Program-made: the position numbers and the translations under genes | Source of the DNA: Maribellus maritimus | GTDB lineage: Bacteria; Bacteroidota; Bacteroidia; Bacteroidales; Prolixibacteraceae | NCBI RefSeq assembly: GCF_022267315.1 | Contig: NZ_JAIKLE010000029.1 | Span: 1 to 64,000, forward strand | Direction of reading: 5' to 3' | Length of the DNA: 64,000 bases | Part shown: positions 21,501-30,954 of the stretch, in pieces | Position numbering within the stretch: position 1 is the stretch's first letter | Layout: every line of letters starts with the position of its first letter | The notes under the pieces: generated by a model | Told to the model about the DNA's origin: nothing | What the model saw: only the letters and a program-made list of their open reading frames with translations | The model's database searches: none

Positions 21501-23360
21501 ATGGCAAAGAAACATTATTCAGGATCGCGAAAGAATAGTAATAATCCGCCTTTTTTCAGCAATGTCACAATTCTGTTTCTGTTAACCGGACTATTGCTAT
21601 TAAGTTGTTCGGATAAATATATCGACAAAACAATTGATAATCAAGAGAGTAAAGACAATATTGAAAAACCCGATGAGATGTATAGTCATCTTACGACAAA
21701 TAGTTATGTTCGGGATATAGTGAATCATCCTGCATTTGAAGGCTTTGGAAAGTTGTTGTTACCTCATGATGATAATTCTGGATACTATAATACCAGCTTG
21801 AATAACGTTGGAACCCTTATGCCTTATCATGGACATGTAGTACCGGAAGATGTTGTTGAGGCTCTTAATCGCATGATAGACGATGTAAATGAGGGGAGCA
21901 ATATATTTTATGATTTCTATACCGAAGAACAAAAACAAAGTAATCCTTCTAAGGAAAATACCGGGTTGTTCTTTTTTAGAGGGAATCCAGGCGCCCCATT
22001 TACCATTATTTGTCCGGGTGGTGGTTTTTCATACGTAGGCTCACTGCACGAGGGGTTCCCACTGGCAAAGGTGGTAAGTGATAAGGGATATAATGCATTT
22101 GTTATTCGGTATCGGATTGGCGGTGAGCAAATAGCTTCTGAGGATTTGGCTGCGGCAATTTCCTATATATTCAGAAATGCTGCTGAATTGGGTATTGATA
22201 CTGTTGATTACTCATTACTGGGAGGCTCTGCAGGAGCCAGAATGGTTGGAGACATCGCATTAAGAGGTGTAGCTGCTTATGGCGGTGATAATTTGCCAAA
22301 ACCAGCAACGGCTATAATTGCTTATACCGGTCAATCCACCTACTCAAGTAGTTTTTCTCCAACATTCATTACGGTGGCTGCCAATGATGGGATCGTGAAT
22401 ATCAATACAGTAGAGAACCGTGTTGCGAATTTACGTAACGCAGGTGTTGAAGTTGAATATCAACGATACGAAAGAGCCGGACATGGTTTTGGAATAGGAA
22501 CAGGAAGCGATGCTGAGGGTTGGCTGGATTTGGCTATTGATTTTTGGGAACGTCATATGGATAGAGGGGAAGTACAAAGTAGTCTTCAGAAAATAAATTA
22601 TTTATGGAATGAAGGAAATGTTCCGGCAACTACCATTTATACCGTAAACAATTCCAATTATTTCGATCCACCTGAATTTCGCCCTAGCATGGTTTATTAT
22701 CCGGTTAAAGTGGGTTTGACACCCAAAGGGGCGGTGCTTATTTGTCCCGGTGGTGCTTTTCAATTTCGTTCCGAAAATGAAGGTGCACCTGTAGCTGAAT
22801 ATTTAAGCGCACTTGGGTATCAGTGTTTTGTGGTGAATTATCGATTACGCCCATATACCATGCAGGAAGGAGCTTTGGATTTAGCCCGTGCAATTAGAAT
22901 TGTGCGAAGTCATGTCAATGAGTTAGGAATTAACGAAGACGATATTGCGATTGCGGGATTTTCCGCCGGTGGCATATTGTGTGGTGAAGTGCTTCTAAAT
23001 TTTGATGGAAATGTTAATGGAAGTGTCCTTGACTCGGATTACATGCCGGATGCATTGGATAACATTCGGGCAGATGCATGTGCTGTTGGAATGATATACT
23101 CTTTTTATGGAAGATTAAGTGTTGCATCTACAGATGTAGAAAAGTTTAAATCATCTGATTTACCTCCAACCTATTTTCTTTATGGTACAAGAGATCCTTT
23201 TGTTCACCAATTTGAATTATGTGTGGCTGCATTGCAGGAGGCTAATGTTTCAGCTGAATCCCATGTTTTGCGAGATTGGCCTCATGGTTTTGGCGCGGCT
23301 GATGGTCAATGGATAATCGAATTTGATAAATGGCTTTCACAAGTAATAACAAACAATTAG
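21501..23360 (+). CDS. tandem two-domain esterase/acetyl-hydrolase lipoprotein
   Basis: About 619 residues (ATGs at 21465, 21492 and 21501 are all possible; the last gives the shortest leader). A signal segment ends in a lipobox (LLLLSC). Two alpha/beta hydrolase domains follow in one chain. Domain 1 (about 110-340) has ICPGGGFSYVG, GGSAGARMVGD and a late GHGFG His. Domain 2 (about 370-615) has ICPGGAFQFRSENEG, GFSAGGILCGE and PHGFG. Both halves keep the nucleophile elbow and His, so both may be active. They resemble the acetyl-xylan/carbohydrate esterase-like BD-FAE group, but the substrate is open. Confidence 0.85.
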   Translation: MAKKHYSGSRKNSNNPPFFSNVTILFLLTGLLLLSCSDKYIDKTIDNQESKDNIEKPDEMYSHLTTNSYVRDIVNHPAFEGFGKLLLPHDDNSGYYNTSLNNVGTLMPYHGHVVPEDVVEALNRMIDDVNEGSNIFYDFYTEEQKQSNPSKENTGLFFFRGNPGAPFTIICPGGGFSYVGSLHEGFPLAKVVSDKGYNAFVIRYRIGGEQIASEDLAAAISYIFRNAAELGIDTVDYSLLGGSAGARMVGDIALRGVAAYGGDNLPKPATAIIAYTGQSTYSSSFSPTFITVAANDGIVNINTVENRVANLRNAGVEVEYQRYERAGHGFGIGTGSDAEGWLDLAIDFWERHMDRGEVQSSLQKINYLWNEGNVPATTIYTVNNSNYFDPPEFRPSMVYYPVKVGLTPKGAVLICPGGAFQFRSENEGAPVAEYLSALGYQCFVVNYRLRPYTMQEGALDLARAIRIVRSHVNELGINEDDIAIAGFSAGGILCGEVLLNFDGNVNGSVLDSDYMPDALDNIRADACAVGMIYSFYGRLSVASTDVEKFKSSDLPPTYFLYGTRDPFVHQFELCVAALQEANVSAESHVLRDWPHGFGAADGQWIIEFDKWLSQVITNN

Positions 23361-23414
23361 TAATTGATGATTTTAATTGATTCACCTAGTATAAATATTT
23401 AATCAAATAACTTA

Positions 23415-24491
23415 TTGAAAATGAAAAATATAATAATGAAAAATATAATTAGTACAATAATTATGACAACAAGCATAATTGCTTCGGCTCAAAATAAAAC
23501 AGACAATCCTTTTGGTCTTGTTTACAAGGATGCTATTACTGTAAATGTGCCCGGGACAGTGAATATTCACCCGGTAAACTACAAACTGAACGGAATTGAT
23601 ATTTCGGCCAATGTTTACACTCCGACAAATTACGATCCGGAAAAGAAGTATTTGGCAGTGGTGGTGGCTCACCCTAACGGTGGCGTTAAAGAACAGGTGG
23701 CCGGACTATATGCACAGCGTCTGGCAGAGTTGGGTTACATCACAATTGCTGCCGATGCGTCATACCAGGGCGCCAGCGGCGGAGAGCCCCGGCATACAGA
23801 TAAACCCCAAAACCGCGTTGGTGACATTCATGGAATGATTGACTTTATTTCCCAATATCCGGGTGCTGATGCAGACCATTTGGGTGCCTTAGGAATTTGT
23901 GGTGGCGGTGGTTATACACTAAAAGCAGTTCAATCGGATAAGCGAATTAAGGCTGTTGCTACTTTGAGTATGTTTAATTCTGGTGAAGTAAGACGTAATG
24001 GCTTTCAAAATTCCCAATTAAACACTATTCAGGAACGCATGAAACAAGCTTCGGATGCCCGTGCACAAGAAGCGGCAGGCGGTAAAATTATCTATTCGGG
24101 CGTGGCGAGCATAACAGATGAAGAAATCGCTAAAACCCCAACTGATTTGTATCGCGAAGGATTTGAATATTATTATAGAACTCACAAGCATCCAAATTCA
24201 ACTTTTTTGTACACAACAAGTAGCTTAATGGATTTAATGACCTGGGACGCAACAGACCAAATTGAATTAATCAACCAGCCTTTACTGATGATGGCCGGTA
24301 GCAAAGCAGATACAAAGTATATGACCGATGAGGCATTTGCGAAAGCTATCAATGCTAAAAACAAGGAATTGTTTTTGATTGACGGAGCAACGCACATTAA
24401 AACCTATTATGTTCCTGAATATGTCAATCAGGCGATGAATAAGCTCGATGAGTTCTTTGGAAGATATTTGGAAACAACTACTAATCAATAA
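23415..24491 (+). CDS. secreted dienelactone-hydrolase-like alpha/beta hydrolase
   Basis: 358 residues with an N-terminal signal peptide ending near ASAQ. The core has VVAHPNGGVKEQVAG, a nucleophile elbow GICGGGGY with cysteine in place of serine, as in dienelactone-hydrolase relatives, and a C-terminal GATHIKTYYVPEYV with the His. It would act outside the cytoplasm on esters or lactones. It follows the tandem esterase by 54 bases and precedes an NTF2-like gene. Confidence 0.85.
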   Translation: MKMKNIIMKNIISTIIMTTSIIASAQNKTDNPFGLVYKDAITVNVPGTVNIHPVNYKLNGIDISANVYTPTNYDPEKKYLAVVVAHPNGGVKEQVAGLYAQRLAELGYITIAADASYQGASGGEPRHTDKPQNRVGDIHGMIDFISQYPGADADHLGALGICGGGGYTLKAVQSDKRIKAVATLSMFNSGEVRRNGFQNSQLNTIQERMKQASDARAQEAAGGKIIYSGVASITDEEIAKTPTDLYREGFEYYYRTHKHPNSTFLYTTSSLMDLMTWDATDQIELINQPLLMMAGSKADTKYMTDEAFAKAINAKNKELFLIDGATHIKTYYVPEYVNQAMNKLDEFFGRYLETTTNQ

Positions 24492-24503
24492 AATTATACG
24501 ACT

Positions 24504-24950
24504 ATGAAAACAAAAATCATCGGACTATTTGCACTACTTCTTTGCGTACAGTGGTCTTTCGCTCAAAATACTGATGCGGAACAGAAAATTATTCAGCTAT
24601 CAAAAGACAAATGGCAATGGATGGCGGATAAAAATGTTGATGAACTGAGTAAGCTCTTTCACCCAAAAGCCGAATTTGTTCACATGGGGGGACATTGGGG
24701 AACTGAGCAGGAACTCGGTATCATCAAAAGTGGTGGTATTTGGTACAAAAAAGCTGACATACACGAGGTTTCGGTGAATATCATCGATAATACTGCTATT
24801 CTTCTGAATCGAATTGACCTGTTGGCAGAAGTTGGTGGAAACGAGGTTACCAATCCGTTTGAAGTTACCGAAGTGTATATAAAACAAGATGGAAAATGGA
24901 TGTTAGGCTCACTTTCGTTCACACGATTACTAACACCAGGAGATCATTAA
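24504..24950 (+). CDS. secreted NTF2-like (DUF4440) protein
   Basis: 148 residues: signal peptide (LFALLLCVQWSFAQ), then a compact NTF2-like fold with DKWQWMADKNVDELSKLFHPKAEFVHMGGH and the C-terminal strand EVYIKQDGKWMLGSLSFT. Such proteins are small cone-shaped domains that bind ligands or act as isomerases or dehydratases. It starts 12 bases after the hydrolase gene, so probably shares a substrate pool with it. Confidence 0.85.
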   Translation: MKTKIIGLFALLLCVQWSFAQNTDAEQKIIQLSKDKWQWMADKNVDELSKLFHPKAEFVHMGGHWGTEQELGIIKSGGIWYKKADIHEVSVNIIDNTAILLNRIDLLAEVGGNEVTNPFEVTEVYIKQDGKWMLGSLSFTRLLTPGDH

Positions 24951-24971
24951 TTTATCTAAAACCACACAGCA

Positions 24972-26159
24972 ATGAACAAATCAGAAGATAATAAATCAAA
25001 CCGGGGTCTTAACCGCCGGAGATTCTTTAAAACCGGAGCGGTAATTGCCGGAGGATCTATGCTCGCATCAGCCACCGGGACAAATAAAGTATTTGGGCGA
25101 AACATTTCTGATAGCGAGTTAAACCGAAATGCCGGAACATCCAAACTAAGTCGTCGCACACTTGGCGGACAGTTGGAAGTTTCAAGTATAGGTCTTGGTG
25201 TTCAGAATATGAGCCGGACGTATCAGACAACTATTCCAACTCGTTCCGAAATGCTCAAAATTATTCGTGCAGCCTTTGACAATGGCGTAACCTTGTTTGA
25301 TGCGGCTGAAGCTTATGGCCCATTTGAAGTTGAACGTATTTTAGGTGAAGGTGTGAAAGGTTTTCGTGATGAAGTTGTCATCGAAACAAAATTCGGTTGG
25401 AACATCGATCAGGAAACCGGGCAACGTTTACCGGGACTCAATAGCAAACCAAAGCACATTAAGCTAGTTGTGGAAGGAATGCTGAAACGCTTACAAACCG
25501 ACCGAATTGATTTGTTGTATCAACATCGTGTTGATCCTGAAGTGCCAATCGAAGATGTTGTTGGGGCTATAAAAGACCTGATTAAAGAAGGAAAAGTATT
25601 GCATTACGGGCTGTCGGAACCGGGGTTGCAAACGGTCAGAAGAGCGCACAAAGAGCATCCTGTAACTGCCATTCAAAATGAACATTCATTATTATATCAT
25701 GACTCTGACAAGGATGTTATTCCACTTTGCGAAGAATTGGGTATTGGATTTGTTCCATGGAGCCCGCTTGGTGTTGGATTCCTGACAGGTGCAATTGATG
25801 CACACACACGTTTTGCCCAAGGCGACATTCGTGGTATGGAGTCTCGGTTTTCTCCTGAAAGCATAACCAATAACCTGGCACTTGTTAGTTTACTTCAGAA
25901 GTGGGGCAATAAAAAACAAGCAACACCAGGTCAGGTTTCACTGGCATGGTTATTAGAACAAAAACCATGGATAGTCCCGATTCCTGGTACAACTCAAATG
26001 GCACACATGCTGGAAAACATTGGTGCCGACTCGATTAAATTCACTGCTGAAGAATGGCAACAATTCAACAAGGAACTAGAAACTGTTCAAATTTTAGGAG
26101 AACGGTTGCCGGAATTTGTATTACAATTTTCCAAGGTTGAAGCTCCGCCAAAGCTTTAA
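24972..26159 (+). CDS. Tat-exported aldo/keto reductase
   Basis: 395 residues. It starts with a twin-arginine signal (RRRFFKTGAVIAGGS), unusual for a reductase that normally uses cytosolic NADPH. The tetrad is intact: FDAAEAYG (D, Y), IETKFGW (K), YQHRVDP (H), and the IPIPGTT cofactor block is present. It is paralogous to 13562-14545 with an extra signal of about 50 residues. Tat export of a folded enzyme with bound cofactor is the likely reason. Confidence 0.9.
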   Translation: MNKSEDNKSNRGLNRRRFFKTGAVIAGGSMLASATGTNKVFGRNISDSELNRNAGTSKLSRRTLGGQLEVSSIGLGVQNMSRTYQTTIPTRSEMLKIIRAAFDNGVTLFDAAEAYGPFEVERILGEGVKGFRDEVVIETKFGWNIDQETGQRLPGLNSKPKHIKLVVEGMLKRLQTDRIDLLYQHRVDPEVPIEDVVGAIKDLIKEGKVLHYGLSEPGLQTVRRAHKEHPVTAIQNEHSLLYHDSDKDVIPLCEELGIGFVPWSPLGVGFLTGAIDAHTRFAQGDIRGMESRFSPESITNNLALVSLLQKWGNKKQATPGQVSLAWLLEQKPWIVPIPGTTQMAHMLENIGADSIKFTAEEWQQFNKELETVQILGERLPEFVLQFSKVEAPPKL

Positions 26160-26213
26160 TGCTGCATTATTCCTAATTAATCCGATTGAGGATAAACTTA
26201 TAACGAAAATGAA

Positions 26214-27833
26214 ATGAAATCAACATTATCCATATTAATGGTCCTTTTGATAGCTTTTTCTATAAATGCGCAAGAGACAAAAAGAACTGAGGTAAAAATC
26301 AAATCAGGTATACTGAGAGGTGTAACAGAAGGCGATGTCTCTATATTTAAAGGAATACCTTTTGCGGCCCCACCCGTTGGCGAATTTCGCTGGCGTCCGC
26401 CACAACCGGTAAAACCCTGGAAAGGTGTTCGAGACGCGAGTGAGTTTGGACCGAATTGTGCACAAGGAGGCTGGGGAGCAGCTCCCGGAACCATCCAGGC
26501 AGGCTCTTCAGAAGATTGTCTCTACTTGAATTTGTGGAAACCTGCTGACGCCCGATCTGGTTCTAAATTGCCAGTTATGGTTTGGATTCATGGCGGCGGG
26601 TTCACTGGTGGTTCAGGTTCAGGTACGTCAGGAGATAAGTTCGTCAAACAAGGCGTTATACTGGTAACGATCAACTACCGGCTTGGACGATTGGGACATT
26701 TTGCATTTCCGGCACTAACTAAAGAGCACCCGGAAGAGCCAAAAGGTAGTTACGCTTTTATGGATCAGATTGCAGCTTTACGATGGGTGAAGGATAATAT
26801 CGCTGTATTCGGAGGTGATCCCAATAATGTGACCATTTTCGGACAATCTGCAGGTGGAGTATCTGTTCATTCATTATTAACCATTCCGGTTGCAAATGGC
26901 CTATACCAGAAAGCAATTGGTGAATCGAGTGGTGGCAGAGACGGTGTTCTTACCGGAAGACCAATTAACAAAGAAAATGCAGATCCTCTTTATCCGGTTT
27001 CAGCAGAAACGATTGGGGTAAACTTTGCAAAAAAACATGGGATTGAAGGTACAGATGCAGCTGCTTTGGCAAAACTTCGTGTACTACCAGTTGAAGAAAT
27101 AGTAGACGGAGGACAGGAAACAGACGGACCGGGCGGGCCACGTATTTATTCAGGACCGATTCTGGATGGTACACTCGTTGTTGAAACTTCGGAGAGCGCG
27201 TATAACGCTGGCCGACAGGCTAAGGTTCCGCTTATTATAGGAAATTGCAGCGCTGAAATTGGTGGTGCTTTTGTAAGCACGGCCACCACAAAGGAAGAAT
27301 TGTTTTCACAATTCGGCGAACTGGAAGCAGAAGCAAAAGCCGCCTACGATCCTGATGGGAACAAAGAATTTGCTGAGGTACAAACATTGTTTAACACTGA
27401 CTGGGTGTGGGCTGAGCCTGCAAGGTTTACTGCAAGAGCTTTTATTGCTGTTGGGGAACCGAGCTACGTTTACCATTTTGGACTTGTTCCTGCGGCCATG
27501 AAACAGTGGGCGAGGTATGGTGCCGGTCACGGAACCGAAGTTGGATTTGTATTCGGTAACCTGATGAACCGTGATGGATCTCCTGTAGCCCCGGAAGAAA
27601 AAGAAGTTGCAAAAATGATGAATGCCTACTGGACAAATTTTGCCAAAACCGGCGATCCGAATGGGGAAGGACTACCAGTTTGGCCGCTTTATAATACGCA
27701 GGATGAAAACATCCTAGATGTCCAGCCTGACGGGAAGCCGGTTGGCAATCCCGATCCGAGAAAAGCCAGGCTGGATGTAATTGAAAAGGCATTTAAGGAT
27801 AGAGCTAAAATACAATCCCGAGGTGGAATCTAA
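26214..27833 (+). CDS. type B carboxylesterase, secreted
   Basis: 539 residues with a signal peptide (LLIAFSINAQ). The carboxylesterase/lipase type B triad is readable: Ser in the elbow FGQSAGGVSVHSL, an acidic residue near NCSAEIGG, and His in GAGHGTEVGFVFGN. The oxyanion block MVWIHGGGFTGGSG and the early EDCLYLNLW are family signatures. It hydrolyses esters in the periplasm or outside the cell. It lies between the Tat reductase and the carboxymuconolactone decarboxylase-like gene. Confidence 0.94.
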   Translation: MKSTLSILMVLLIAFSINAQETKRTEVKIKSGILRGVTEGDVSIFKGIPFAAPPVGEFRWRPPQPVKPWKGVRDASEFGPNCAQGGWGAAPGTIQAGSSEDCLYLNLWKPADARSGSKLPVMVWIHGGGFTGGSGSGTSGDKFVKQGVILVTINYRLGRLGHFAFPALTKEHPEEPKGSYAFMDQIAALRWVKDNIAVFGGDPNNVTIFGQSAGGVSVHSLLTIPVANGLYQKAIGESSGGRDGVLTGRPINKENADPLYPVSAETIGVNFAKKHGIEGTDAAALAKLRVLPVEEIVDGGQETDGPGGPRIYSGPILDGTLVVETSESAYNAGRQAKVPLIIGNCSAEIGGAFVSTATTKEELFSQFGELEAEAKAAYDPDGNKEFAEVQTLFNTDWVWAEPARFTARAFIAVGEPSYVYHFGLVPAAMKQWARYGAGHGTEVGFVFGNLMNRDGSPVAPEEKEVAKMMNAYWTNFAKTGDPNGEGLPVWPLYNTQDENILDVQPDGKPVGNPDPRKARLDVIEKAFKDRAKIQSRGGI

Positions 27834-27866
27834 GCGAAAGAATATTAGTTACCAACAACAGTTACA

Positions 27867-28598
27867 ATGAACAGATTACTAGTCAAAATATTTATAGGAT
27901 TCACTATTATTAGTTTTTTGAGCGGTAGTTTAAATGCTCAGGATATGTCAGAAACTAATAAGACCTTAAGCGCAAAGCAGGAAAGTATAATTCCCATTGC
28001 AGCACTAACTGCGCAGGGTAAGTTACAACGATTAAAACCGGCGTTGAACGCAGGCTTAGATGCCGGCCTCACCGTTAACGAAATTAAAGAGATAATGGTT
28101 CATCTTTATGCCTATTGTGGATTTCCACGCAGTATTCGCGGGTTACAGACTTTCATGGGAGTGCTTGAAGAACGGGAAGCAAAGGGGATAAAGGATGAAT
28201 CGGGACCTAATGCATCTTCATTAAATGACGACCGCAGCAAATATGACCGTGGTAAAGCAAACCTCGAAACACTTATCGGAAGACCATTGTCCGAAACTCA
28301 AACCGGTTATGCTGCATTCGCACCGGTTATCGAGATTTTTCTGAAAGAACATCTTTTCGCCGATCTTTTCGACCGCGATATTTTAACTTATGCAGAACGC
28401 GAACTGGTAACAGTTTCGGTAATTAGTGCCATTGGAGGCGCAGAACCGATGTTACAAAGTCACTTATCAATTTGTTTGAATATAGGTTACACGTCGGAAC
28501 AATTAATCGAATTTGTAAGTGTGCTTAAATCAAAAGTGGGTAAAAAAGAAGCGAAAGCTGCGCAGGCTGTTCTCAATGAAATTCTTAAGAACAGGTAA
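27867..28598 (+). CDS. carboxymuconolactone decarboxylase-family protein, exported
   Basis: 243 residues with a signal peptide ending near LNAQ. Two CMD-like helical domains follow. The first has GLTVNEIKEIMVHLYAYCGFPRS with a single cysteine; the second has RELVTVSVISAIGGAEPMLQSHL. Members act as decarboxylases or AhpD-like peroxidase partners; only one cysteine of the usual CxxC pair is seen, so AhpD-type redox activity is unlikely. It sits directly before the cupin gene. Confidence 0.88.
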   Translation: MNRLLVKIFIGFTIISFLSGSLNAQDMSETNKTLSAKQESIIPIAALTAQGKLQRLKPALNAGLDAGLTVNEIKEIMVHLYAYCGFPRSIRGLQTFMGVLEEREAKGIKDESGPNASSLNDDRSKYDRGKANLETLIGRPLSETQTGYAAFAPVIEIFLKEHLFADLFDRDILTYAERELVTVSVISAIGGAEPMLQSHLSICLNIGYTSEQLIEFVSVLKSKVGKKEAKAAQAVLNEILKNR

Positions 28599-28623
28599 TT
28601 GTAATTTTTGTAAAAAATCTAAA

Positions 28624-29127
28624 ATGAACAATATGAAACATACTTTTAAATACATCTCAATCCTTTTAATAATTGTAATTTCTGCATGTAACTCGGGAAA
28701 TAATTCAAGTGAAACCAGTAAGCAAAACGAATCAATATTTCCAAAAGGAGAAAAAATTGCCAGTAATAATTTCTCGGGAACTGTGTGGGTTCAAATGATG
28801 GGAGCTAACGACAGTACCCTGTACGCAAGGTTTGGAAATGTAACCTTCGAGCCCAAAGCAAGGACAAACTGGCATTCTCACCCTGGAGGTCAGGTTCTTT
28901 TTATCACCAAAGGCAAAGGATATTACCAGGCTTTAGGCCAGCCAGCCCAATTATTAAATAAAGGAGATGTCGTTGAAATTCCAAGAGATGTTGTACACTG
29001 GCATGGAGCAGCACCTGACAGCGAATTTGCGCACATCGCAATCAGTTTGAATTCTGATGAAGGAAACGTAGTTTGGTTAGGGCCTGTGACAGATGAGGAG
29101 TATAAAGATTTAAACATAAATAATTAA
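28624..29127 (+). CDS. cupin-domain lipoprotein
   Basis: 167 residues from the ATG at 28624; the frame opens at 28519 inside the previous gene, but the lipoprotein signal (SILLIIVISAC) picks the later start. The cupin motifs TNWHSHPGGQVLFITKGKGYYQ and GDVVEIPRDVVHWHGAAPDS give a His-rich metal site. Such small cupins often act with carboxymuconolactone decarboxylase-like partners, here the immediately upstream gene. It is the last gene of the second AraC unit. Confidence 0.88.
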   Translation: MNNMKHTFKYISILLIIVISACNSGNNSSETSKQNESIFPKGEKIASNNFSGTVWVQMMGANDSTLYARFGNVTFEPKARTNWHSHPGGQVLFITKGKGYYQALGQPAQLLNKGDVVEIPRDVVHWHGAAPDSEFAHIAISLNSDEGNVVWLGPVTDEEYKDLNINN

Positions 29128-29524
29128 TAAAATAAAAAGTAAAAGTTGTTAGTCGCAGGCCATTTCTCAGGTCTGGGTTTCAATTTTGCTTATTGGCAAG
29201 GTTTGTCCCAAAGGAAATAGAGGGAGCAAGAAAAAGATGACAAATTGGACATTGTTAAGTCCTCTCTTAATGATTTTTAAGCTGTTTTACAGAGAATAGG
29301 TATAAGTAGAAACTTCAACTACAAACGAACGAAGAATTACATAAGAAAATGATTACTCTTCACGGTATTCAGGCTAAAATTTCAAAGAAACTGCTCAGTC
29401 TATTTAATGTTGCTCGTGCTGATACCATCAATCTTATTTTTACTCAATTAAAAAACTGTTAATAAAAGATATTAGTTTTCATAATTGGGCAAAAACGTTT
29501 AGCTGTTTAGTTAACAAATGAAAT
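29128..29524. other. junction between metabolic island and conjugative element, no gene
   Basis: No intact gene is seen. A 37-codon frame at 29349-29462 (MITLHGIQAKISKKLLSLF at its start) has no recognisable relative and may be the remnant of a gene. The element's RteC gene begins 63 bases later. No obvious att duplication or tRNA was found, so the true left end of the element is not fixed by this stretch. Confidence 0.45.
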
Positions 29525-30358
29525 ATGGTTAAATACGTTACCAAACTGCGCAAAGAAATGGACGACGCTATCGATCGTATTGAATCATCGGATTCCAATA
29601 TCCTGAAAAAATCGCTGGAAGCCTCTCATGTACTTGCGGAGGCGTTCGACCAGTTAAAGACATTTTTTCTTTCCTATAAATTTATGGATGAAGAGGAAGA
29701 AATCAATTTTTTCAAAGAAATCAAGCCCAAAATCTGCTACCGCCTAATTTATTATCGAAAACTATATAATATCGAAATGAACCGCCCTGTTGCAGGTACT
29801 TGCAGGCAGAAAGAATACTTATGTGGAGAACTGGATTCTATTAATAAATACACGAATAAACGGCTGGATTTTATACGTTATTATCGCTCTGGAGCTACTC
29901 ATCTGGATTCACTTTATTTCTTACGCGGAAAAATGGACAATGAACAATATTTAGAAACATTTTATTATGAACTTGACCCTAATTTCTCAACCAATTGTGA
30001 TTTTATCGTAGCCAAGATATTGGCCAATGACATTTTACAAGCCTATCTAATGCAAGAATTATCTCTTTTGGATAATAAGTTATACTTGCCTATATCTCAT
30101 TCATTTCCTAAAATTAAACTAACGTGGCAAGGGACTAAAACAGAACTGATGGAACAGCTTTATTCCTGGGATAGTGATAGTACCTTCGGAGATGTGCCAC
30201 TCACGCAATTATCTGATTACGTCCAAAATGTTTTCAATGTTCGGCTCGATAAGAACCTATCACGTGCATTCAGTGAGATGAAAACCCGGAATATTCCTGC
30301 TCCCTTTTTAGATAAGCTAAAAGCTGCCCTGCTCCGGCGGATGGGAAGAAAGAAATAA
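29525..30358 (+). CDS. rteC: RteC-like conjugative-transposon regulator
   Basis: 277 residues with the RteC family layout: a helical N-terminal half with FFKEIKPKICYRLIYYRKLYNIEMNRP, a middle block LDFIRYYRSGATHLDSLYFLRG, and a C-terminal winged-helix-like end (PLTQLSDYVQNVFNVRLDKNLSRAFSEM). In CTnDOT, RteC activates excision genes. It lies alone on the + strand just left of the HTH gene, the normal place in elements of this family. No tetQ or rteA/rteB is present in the window, so the tetracycline circuit is not seen here. Confidence 0.9.
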   Translation: MVKYVTKLRKEMDDAIDRIESSDSNILKKSLEASHVLAEAFDQLKTFFLSYKFMDEEEEINFFKEIKPKICYRLIYYRKLYNIEMNRPVAGTCRQKEYLCGELDSINKYTNKRLDFIRYYRSGATHLDSLYFLRGKMDNEQYLETFYYELDPNFSTNCDFIVAKILANDILQAYLMQELSLLDNKLYLPISHSFPKIKLTWQGTKTELMEQLYSWDSDSTFGDVPLTQLSDYVQNVFNVRLDKNLSRAFSEMKTRNIPAPFLDKLKAALLRRMGRKK

Positions 30359-30530
30359 ATAACCAATACCGAGTATCCTTCTATTTTTTCATGGTTGTTT
30401 TCTTCAGAAACTGCTCAGTAAATCTTTGAGTATTAACCTGTCGTAAATTATTTCAAAAAAAGTGGTACCGACTTCCTTATTATCTGTATGGATAGTCAAT
30501 AATTTTGCAGTAATTCAATGAGTTACTGTA

Positions 30531-30845
30531 ATGTTTATAGACAAAGAATATTTTGAGAACTGGATGCATCGTATTTTGTCACGACTGGATGATGTTGTTG
30601 ACAAACTGGATGATTCAGAGGAGGACGTTCCTTTATTTGAAGGCGAAAAATTACTGGATAACTTTGATGTCTGTAGAATGCTTAATGTCAGCAAACGAAC
30701 ATTACAACGTTACCGTTCGTCAGGCGAACTGCCATTTCAAATGATATATCATAAGACTTTTTATAAAGAATCCGATGTTATGAAATTCATTGAGACCCAT
30801 TTCAGCCGTTTTCATACACGGCGTAACCGGAAAGATAAAAAATAA
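30531..30845 (+). CDS. small excisionase-type HTH protein
   Basis: 104 residues. An N-terminal helix rich in acidic residues precedes a MerR-like or excisionase-type HTH (LLDNFDVCRMLNVSKRTLQRYRSSGELPF, then the wing KTFYKESDVMKFIETHF). Such proteins sit next to RteC in CTnDOT-like elements and act in excision or regulation. It faces the large helicase gene, with 109 bases between the two stop codons. Confidence 0.85.
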   Translation: MFIDKEYFENWMHRILSRLDDVVDKLDDSEEDVPLFEGEKLLDNFDVCRMLNVSKRTLQRYRSSGELPFQMIYHKTFYKESDVMKFIETHFSRFHTRRNRKDKK

Positions 30846-30954
30846 GTTATTTGTTTTGCATTATCCGCTTTGTTGCTAAACGGTGCGGATATGGAGATAA
30901 AAAGAAAAGTGCCGGTATCAAATTAATTAAAGTACCAGCTCTTTTCGTTCTATG

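Noticed and set aside
29386-30419. 14-bp direct repeat AGAAACTGCTCAGT at 29386-29399 and 30406-30419 around rteC, considered as att-like sites
   Set aside because: Several 14-bp matches are expected by chance in 64 kb, and no target duplication, tRNA end or integrase accompanies them.
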